From NCBI RefSeq assembly GCF_030518215.1, contig NZ_JAULRT010000062.1:682001-746000 (forward strand): a stretch of DNA of 64,000 nt, in the 5' to 3' direction. Under the pieces are notes generated by a model, which was not told the DNA's origin, searched no databases, and saw nothing but the letters and a program-made list of their open reading frames with translations. This DNA is from Gilvimarinus algae (GTDB lineage: Bacteria; Pseudomonadota; Gammaproteobacteria; Pseudomonadales; Cellvibrionaceae). Shown one piece after another: positions 59,104 to 64,000 of this stretch (positions are counted from its first letter, which is position 1; the number at the start of each line of letters is the position of its first letter). Both the position numbers and the translations under genes were made by a program.

Positions 59104-59751
59104 ATGAAACAGTTTGTTGCCATTTTTACTTTAGTTGCTTTAAGCGGTTGTGCGACCACCGATCCCTACACGGGTGAGAAGAAAACGTCCAATGCCACCA
59201 CCGGCGCGGTGATCGGTGCCGTTGCCGGTGCAGCGGTTGGCGTTGCCTCGTCCAGCAAAAAAGATCGTGGCAAGGGCGCCCTCACCGGTGCCGTGGCGGG
59301 TGGCGCCATTGGCGGCGGTGTAGGGCATTATATGGATCGCCAGGAAACCGAGCTACGCAATAAATTGCAGGGCAGTGGTGTCCAGGTACGTCGCGAAGGC
59401 AATACCATTTCGCTGATTATGCCGGGCAACATCACCTTTGAAACCGACCAATACAGAATCCGCCCCGAGTTCCATGATGTGTTGGATTCAGTGGCACTGG
59501 TATTGGCAGAATACAAAGAAACCAACGTCAATATTGCCGGACATACCGACTCCACCGGCGCTGACAGTTACAACCAGCTTCTCAGCGAGCGCCGGGCCCA
59601 GAGCGTGCGCGATTATCTGGGCCAGCGCAAGGTCGATTATGGCCGTATGAACGCCGTTGGCTATGGCCCGCGCTACCCGGTTGCCAGCAATTCTTCCAGC
59701 GCCGGCCGGGCACAAAACCGCCGGGTGGAAATTGATCTGGTGCCGCGTTGA
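59104..59751 (+). CDS. OmpA-type lipoprotein with glycine-zipper (YiaD-like)
   Basis: 215 residues from ATG 59104 with CAGGAG upstream. Lipobox LSGC (Cys16). A Gly/Ala-rich glycine-zipper ([30 protein letters not shown]) follows, then a C-terminal OmpA-like peptidoglycan-binding domain ([20 protein letters not shown] and [10 protein letters not shown]). It links the outer membrane to peptidoglycan, as YiaD does. Peptidoglycan Asp/Arg residues are present. Confidence 0.92.
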   Translation: MKQFVAIFTLVALSGCATTDPYTGEKKTSNATTGAVIGAVAGAAVGVASSSKKDRGKGALTGAVAGGAIGGGVGHYMDRQETELRNKLQGSGVQVRREGNTISLIMPGNITFETDQYRIRPEFHDVLDSVALVLAEYKETNVNIAGHTDSTGADSYNQLLSERRAQSVRDYLGQRKVDYGRMNAVGYGPRYPVASNSSSAGRAQNRRVEIDLVPR

Positions 59752-59824
59752 TTCTGCTAAACTGGGCGGTTTTAAGCCGCCCCTGATTGCCCGGGCGGGC
59801 GATATTAGGCAGGACAATCGCTTT

Positions 59825-60634
59825 ATGACTCCGCCCGTTGTTATTTGTAATCATCCCGAGCAGCGCTCAGCCGGCGCTCGGCTGGCGAGCGTTATGGGGG
59901 CCTCTCTTCTGTTTGACGTCAGCCCGGCTGATCTGGCCGAGCCTGAATTCGCCCTGCTGTTTGAGGCAACTGGCCTCAGTTTGATGGCCACAGGCCCCAA
60001 GGCCCCAGGCGCCGTGCGCGCCGATTTTGTCTCTGGTGCGGTCAATCACCGGCGACAGTTTGGCGGTGGCAAGGGTCAGATGATTGCCAAGGCTGTAGGG
60101 GTGCAGGCCCGCGTTAAACCCCTGGTGCTGGATGCGACGGCCGGACTTGGTCGCGATGCCTTTGTGCTGGCAACGCTCGGCTGCCAGGTTCGTCTCTTTG
60201 AGCGCTCACCTGCGGTATTTGCGCTCTTAGCCGATGGTCTGGACAGGGCCAGGCAGGCGCAGGACCCAGCAGTTGTCGCTATTGTGGCGCGCATGCAGCT
60301 CCTTGAGGTTGATTCCCGCCTGAGCATGGCAAGCGCTGAACACTCTGTCGATGTGGTGTATCTGGACCCTATGTTCCCCCAGCGGCAGAAGTCGGCCGAA
60401 GTGAAAAAGGAAATGAAAGCTTTTCACAGTTTGGTGGGGGCAGACGCTGACGCCGACGAGCTGCTGGCGAGTGCGCTGGTGGCCGCCCGCTACCGGGTGG
60501 TGGTCAAGAGGCCGCGCAAGGCACCCGATTTGGCCAATAGGGCGCCGAGCTACAGGCTCGAGGGAAAAACCAGCCGTTATGATATTTACACTCTGAAAAA
60601 ACTTCCCGACAGCTTGAACGATACTCAGGAGTAA
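59825..60634 (+). CDS. rsmJ: 16S rRNA (guanine(1516)-N(2))-methyltransferase
   Basis: 269 residues from ATG 59825. SAM-binding [14 protein letters not shown], and [17 protein letters not shown] (catalytic DPMFP), both diagnostic of RsmJ. It methylates G1516 of 16S rRNA. An ORF from 59657 overlaps the preceding gene and is rejected. Downstream a hairpin overlaps its stop codon. Confidence 0.94.
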   Translation: MTPPVVICNHPEQRSAGARLASVMGASLLFDVSPADLAEPEFALLFEATGLSLMATGPKAPGAVRADFVSGAVNHRRQFGGGKGQMIAKAVGVQARVKPLVLDATAGLGRDAFVLATLGCQVRLFERSPAVFALLADGLDRARQAQDPAVVAIVARMQLLEVDSRLSMASAEHSVDVVYLDPMFPQRQKSAEVKKEMKAFHSLVGADADADELLASALVAARYRVVVKRPRKAPDLANRAPSYRLEGKTSRYDIYTLKKLPDSLNDTQE

Positions 60635-60651
60635 GGCCGTCGGCTTTACTC
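60629..60651. terminator. Hairpin across two convergent stop codons
   Basis: GAGTAAGGCC (60629-60638) pairs with GGCTTTACTC (60642-60651) with one wobble pair and a GTC triloop. It covers the rsmJ stop and the stop of the minus-strand gene. The T tract is weak, so it may act as a weak bidirectional terminator. Confidence 0.45.
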
Positions 60652-60909
60652 AGGCTTCTTCCAAAAACGCAACAGCCGGGCCAGTAGCATGCGCGCCTGG
60701 GCGAGTAGGGCAAGGCCGAAGCCAAGCCCCACCAACACTAGGCCAGCCAGGGTTACCCACTCTTGCGCAAGCGAGGGGGTCAGCACTTTGGCCGCCAGGT
60801 AAACCACCAACATGCCGCAAAAAAAAATGGCGGCGCCCAAGCGGAATTTTTTGAAGCTCTGCTCTAGAGGCTCCTGGCTTAGGTGTTCCAGTCGGTGCTT
60901 GAATGACAT
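60646..60909 (-). CDS. Small membrane protein, two transmembrane helices
   Basis: 87 residues from ATG 60909. A charged N-terminus (FKHRLEHLSQEPLEQSFKKF) then two helices (GAAIFFCGMLVVYLAAKVL and WVTLAGLVLVGLGFGLALLAQ), ending in a basic RFWKKPE tail. Family not recognised. The longer ORF to 61065 overlaps the next gene and is rejected. Convergent with rsmJ and divergent from the oxygenase gene. Confidence 0.7.
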   Translation of the reverse strand: MSFKHRLEHLSQEPLEQSFKKFRLGAAIFFCGMLVVYLAAKVLTPSLAQEWVTLAGLVLVGLGFGLALLAQARMLLARLLRFWKKPE

Positions 60910-61034
60910 GGGTTTATTCGTTCTCTCACAGGGGGCCGTTGACGGCCATGGGTAAACTGTTAGCCTGAAAAAAGCGCTTGCCTTGCTGGCTGGCCGGCGG
61001 TATAAGCACGGCTGTCCAAGCCGAGGAGCGTTCA

Positions 61035-61703
61035 GTGAGACTGCCACAGATCGATCAACACCCACCAGACTCTACCGTTGCCGAGTCCGTGCTCGATCAG
61101 TTGGCCGATGCGCTTGTAAGCGAGGGCTACGCGGTCGTTGATGATCTGTTTGACCCGCTGCTGATACAGAGCCTGCGCACCGAGTTTGACCGCCCGGATT
61201 GCCAATTTAAGACCGCCGGTATCGGCCGCGACCAAGCCTTTACCGTAGCCAGAGACATTCGCGGAGACCGAATTTGCTGGCTAGAGGGGCAGTCTCTGGC
61301 GGCTACACGCTTTCTTGGCATCATGGGCCAGATTCAGATCGGACTCAACCAGAGATTGTTTATGGGGCTGTTTGACTATGAAAGTCATTTGGCTTTCTAT
61401 CCCGTAGGCACTTTTTACAAAAAGCACCTGGACGCCTTCAAGGGTCGCTCGAACCGGGTGCTCTCCACCGTTCTCTACCTCAATACCCAGTGGGATTGCT
61501 ACGCCGGTGGTGAGCTTGTGCTCTACACTAGGGCAGATGATGCGGTTTTGCAGCGGGTAGTGCCCCTTGCAGGGCGCCTGGTGGTGTTTCTCAGCGAGGA
61601 TTTTCCGCACGAGGTCTTGCCCGCGACGCGGGAGCGATACAGTATCGCCGGCTGGTTCCGTGTCAACACCAATACCGCCGGCGTGGTTGACCCACCGGAA
61701 TAG
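61035..61703 (+). CDS. 2-oxoglutarate/Fe(II)-dependent oxygenase
   Basis: 222 residues. The Fe ligands look like His/Asp in YKKHLDAF and a distal His in DFPHEVLP, followed by the 2OG-binding Arg in RYSIAGWFR, the prolyl-4-hydroxylase pattern. GTG 61035 has GAGGAG 6 nt upstream. Substrate unknown; possibly a prolyl hydroxylase acting on a ribosomal or translation protein, which is speculation. A start from 60978 adds no conserved residues. Confidence 0.85.
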   Translation: MRLPQIDQHPPDSTVAESVLDQLADALVSEGYAVVDDLFDPLLIQSLRTEFDRPDCQFKTAGIGRDQAFTVARDIRGDRICWLEGQSLAATRFLGIMGQIQIGLNQRLFMGLFDYESHLAFYPVGTFYKKHLDAFKGRSNRVLSTVLYLNTQWDCYAGGELVLYTRADDAVLQRVVPLAGRLVVFLSEDFPHEVLPATRERYSIAGWFRVNTNTAGVVDPPE

Positions 61704-61790
61704 AATTCTCGTTTGGGGGATGTAATTGCGCTTCGATCTGGCCTGACTTATGCTGGAGCTTGAGAACGATCATCGCCAGAGGGAGAGTTC

Positions 61791-63239
61791 ATGCAGATTG
61801 ATTGGCGCGACTACGACAGTGGTGAATTTTACGACGAACTGATCAGCTCTCCGGGTCACCCGCGCAAAGTGTCCCGACAGCTGGCCAAGTACCTCGCCAG
61901 TTTGACCGGCGATGACATCGCCGAGCGCAAGCTCTCCGCCGAGCTTGCAATCAAGACCATGGGTATTTCCTTCACGGTCTACTCCGAGGCCGGCAATATT
62001 GACCGGGCGTGGCCCTTCGATATTATCCCGCGGGTTATTGCCCAGCGCGAATGGCTTCACACGGAAAAAGGGCTGATCCAACGCCTACAGGCGCTCAACT
62101 GCTTTATCAACGATATCTACAACGACCAAAAAATCGTTAGGGATAAAGTGCTGCCAGCGGAGTTGCTGGCAGACTCGGTAAACTTTCGCCCGGAATGTGT
62201 CGGCATGAAGCCCGCGTTTGGTGTCTGGGCTCATATTTGCGGCAGTGATCTGATTCGCGATAAAGACGGGCGCTTCTATGTGCTGGAGGACAATCTGCGG
62301 GTGCCCTCTGGCGTCTCCTACATGCTGGAAAATCGCAAAGTCACCAAGCGAATTTTCCCTGAGCTGTTTGAAAACCATAACATCCTGCCGGTTACCGAGT
62401 ACCCGAATCAACTGTTCGACACTCTCGCCGCTATCTCACCGAGACCCTTAGAATTTCCGGAAGTGGTGGTGCTAACTCCGGGAATTTATAACTCCGCCTA
62501 CTTTGAGCATTCCTATCTCGCCCAGCAGATGGGGGTAGAGCTGGTGGAGGGCAGCGATCTGGTGGTGGAAGACGATCATGTGTTTATGCGTACCATTGGC
62601 GGGCTGGCGCCGGTGGATGTGATCTACCGGCGCATTGATGATCTGTTTCTCGATCCGCAAATGTTTAACCCGGACTCGGTGCTTGGTGTCCCAGGTTTAA
62701 TGCGCGCCTGGCTCAAAGGCAATGTCGCGATCGCTAATGCACCAGGTGCTGGAGTGGCCGACGACAAAGTCATCTATACCTTTGTCCCGCAAATGATCAA
62801 ATACTACCTCGGGGAAGACCCCATACTGCCCAATGTGCCCAGTTATCTGTGTATCGACAAAAAGCAGCGCGATCACGTATTGGCCAACCTGGACAAGCTG
62901 GTGGTTAAACCCGCCAACGAATCCGGCGGTTACGGAATGCTGATCGGACCGCAGGCAAGCAAAAAAGAGCGCGAAGAATTCGCGGCCCGAATCAAGGCAG
63001 CACCGCGCAACTATATGGCGCAACCGCTTATTTCATTGTCGACAACGCCCATTATTGGTACCAAGAACGCCGAGCCCAGGCATATCGACTTGCGGCCTTT
63101 TGTTTTGCAGGGGCGCACCAGTTCTGTTACCGCAGGCGGCTTGACGCGCGTGGCTATGCGCAAAGGGTCTTACGTGGTTAACTCGTCGCAAGGCGGCGGT
63201 AGTCAGGATACCTGGGTCGTGGTAGAGGAGGGCAAATAA
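61791..63239 (+). CDS. Circularly permuted type 2 ATP-grasp protein
   Basis: 482 residues of the DUF404/DUF407-type ATP-grasp family: FGVWAHICGSDLIRDKDGRF, VLEDNLRVPSGVSYMLENR, VVLTPGIYNSAYFEHSYLAQ and VVKPANESGGYGMLIG. These proteins are thought to form peptide-like bonds with unknown acceptors. The next gene overlaps the stop (TAATG), giving a translationally coupled pair. In other bacteria the pair neighbours a transglutaminase and the proteasome-like Anbu. Confidence 0.92.
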   Translation: MQIDWRDYDSGEFYDELISSPGHPRKVSRQLAKYLASLTGDDIAERKLSAELAIKTMGISFTVYSEAGNIDRAWPFDIIPRVIAQREWLHTEKGLIQRLQALNCFINDIYNDQKIVRDKVLPAELLADSVNFRPECVGMKPAFGVWAHICGSDLIRDKDGRFYVLEDNLRVPSGVSYMLENRKVTKRIFPELFENHNILPVTEYPNQLFDTLAAISPRPLEFPEVVVLTPGIYNSAYFEHSYLAQQMGVELVEGSDLVVEDDHVFMRTIGGLAPVDVIYRRIDDLFLDPQMFNPDSVLGVPGLMRAWLKGNVAIANAPGAGVADDKVIYTFVPQMIKYYLGEDPILPNVPSYLCIDKKQRDHVLANLDKLVVKPANESGGYGMLIGPQASKKEREEFAARIKAAPRNYMAQPLISLSTTPIIGTKNAEPRHIDLRPFVLQGRTSSVTAGGLTRVAMRKGSYVVNSSQGGGSQDTWVVVEEGK

Positions 63240-64000
63240 TGCTGTCTCGTGTTGCGGAGCGAATTTACTGGATGAGCCGCTATATGGAGCGGTGCGAAAA
63301 TGCCGCCCGGTTGATCAATGTCAACACCAAGCTGCTGCTCGACTTGCCGAGGGGGGTCAGCGTCGGCTGGGGCACTTTGGTGGACATCAGTGGCGGTGGC
63401 GATTTCTTTCAAAAAGACACTGACAACGCCGATGAGCGCGCTGTCATGCGGTTTATGCTGGCCGATACCAATAACCCCTGTTCTTTGATCAGCGCTATCA
63501 CCTATGCGCGGGAAAATGCGCGGATTACGCGCGAGGTGATGCCCTCAGAAATTTACGAGTTGATCAACGATTTGTACTGGTATCTGAAAGAAAACCTTGC
63601 CAGAGGGACTGCCCGTCGGGAGCGACATATTTTGTTGGAGGCGGTGATCAGTCGTGTCCAGCAGTTTACCGGCATGTTGGCAGGTTGCATGAGCCAGAAC
63701 GATGCCTACAGCTTTATTCGCCTGGGGCGCAATCTTGAGCGCGCCGATATGACCTCGCGCATTGTCGATGTGGGGGCGAGCCGTATTTTGCCGCGCGCTT
63801 ATGAAGACAACAGCAGTAATGAGCCCTATGCCAATATTTTGTGGATGAGTGTGTTGCGCTCGCTCAGCGGTTATCAAATGTATCGCCAACATGTGCTCGA
63901 TCGCGTCAATGCCGAGGATGTGGTGATGTACCTGTTTCAGGATCCGCTGTTTCCGCGGGCGGTCGAGCACTGCCTGGGCGAGTTGGCCGATTGCGTGGCC
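63239..64000 (+). CDS. Alpha-E domain protein (DUF403), partial at window end
   Basis: The first 254 codons of the gene; it runs off the window. It opens MLSRVAERIYWMSRYMERCENAARL, the signature of the alpha-E family, and is mostly helical (GRNLERADMTSRIVDVG). The ATG overlaps the ATP-grasp stop (63237-63239) by one base. Function with the ATP-grasp partner is unproven. Expected downstream: a transglutaminase-like gene. Confidence 0.93.
   Translation, partial: MLSRVAERIYWMSRYMERCENAARLINVNTKLLLDLPRGVSVGWGTLVDISGGGDFFQKDTDNADERAVMRFMLADTNNPCSLISAITYARENARITREVMPSEIYELINDLYWYLKENLARGTARRERHILLEAVISRVQQFTGMLAGCMSQNDAYSFIRLGRNLERADMTSRIVDVGASRILPRAYEDNSSNEPYANILWMSVLRSLSGYQMYRQHVLDRVNAEDVVMYLFQDPLFPRAVEHCLGELADCVA

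Overview
The window reads as the chromosome of a free-living, motile, Gram-negative gammaproteobacterium. The markers are BamC, LpxL-type lipid A acylation, OmpA-like and TonB-dependent outer-membrane proteins, CheV, bacterioferritin/Bfd, and the order queE-queC-tRNA-Lys-nadA-dapA-bamC. Two secreted lipoprotein glycoside hydrolases (GH18 at 4251-5324, GH9 at 19712-21796) carry long serine-rich linkers after the lipobox. Together with a large sugar-type TonB receptor this is the style of marine polysaccharide degraders of the Cellvibrionaceae (Saccharophagus/Teredinibacter/Cellvibrio relatives). That placement is inference; no marker was compared by search. Layout: 1-7 kb has the tail of an RND metal pump, cheV, an S9 peptidase, a GH18 lipoprotein, map with an overlapping ParD-like gene, and a PsiE-like membrane protein. 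7.1-14.0 kb is one tightly overlapping four-gene operon that matches the Wadjet (JetABCD) SMC/nuclease anti-plasmid system. 14-25 kb is accessory: a TonB receptor, a Bcr/CflA exporter, two AT-rich orphan secreted genes, GH9 behind a perfect LacI-type palindrome, and several orphan secreted or outer-membrane proteins. 25-31.8 kb has gcvP, a transmembrane Ser/Thr kinase with TPR-like repeats and a coiled-coil lipoprotein. 31.9-36 kb holds iron and redox genes (bfr, bfd behind a Fur-like promoter, a 2-Cys peroxiredoxin), an ornithine/lysine decarboxylase with a terminator-like leader, and ung. 36-40 kb has the minus-strand runs HDOD-ygfZ and argF-argD. 40.3-46.4 kb has hyuB, hrpB and a second TonB receptor. 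46.8-53.4 kb has grxD, lpxL, corA, an SDR, purC, queE and queC. 53.5-53.9 kb is a tRNA-Lys locus with one intact gene and, upstream, a copy broken by a 75-nt hairpin-rich insert. 54-58 kb is nadA, dapA, bamC, an MBL-fold hydrolase and a PilZ protein. 58.4-64 kb has a leucine-rich-repeat lipoprotein, an OmpA-type lipoprotein, rsmJ, a 2OG-Fe(II) oxygenase and the start of an ATP-grasp/alpha-E gene pair. No integrase, transposase, CRISPR array or rRNA gene was found. The most notable items are the Wadjet operon with an inverted repeat in its upstream region, the interrupted tRNA-Lys copy, the leader terminator before the decarboxylase, and the candidate LacI, Fur and OxyR sites.
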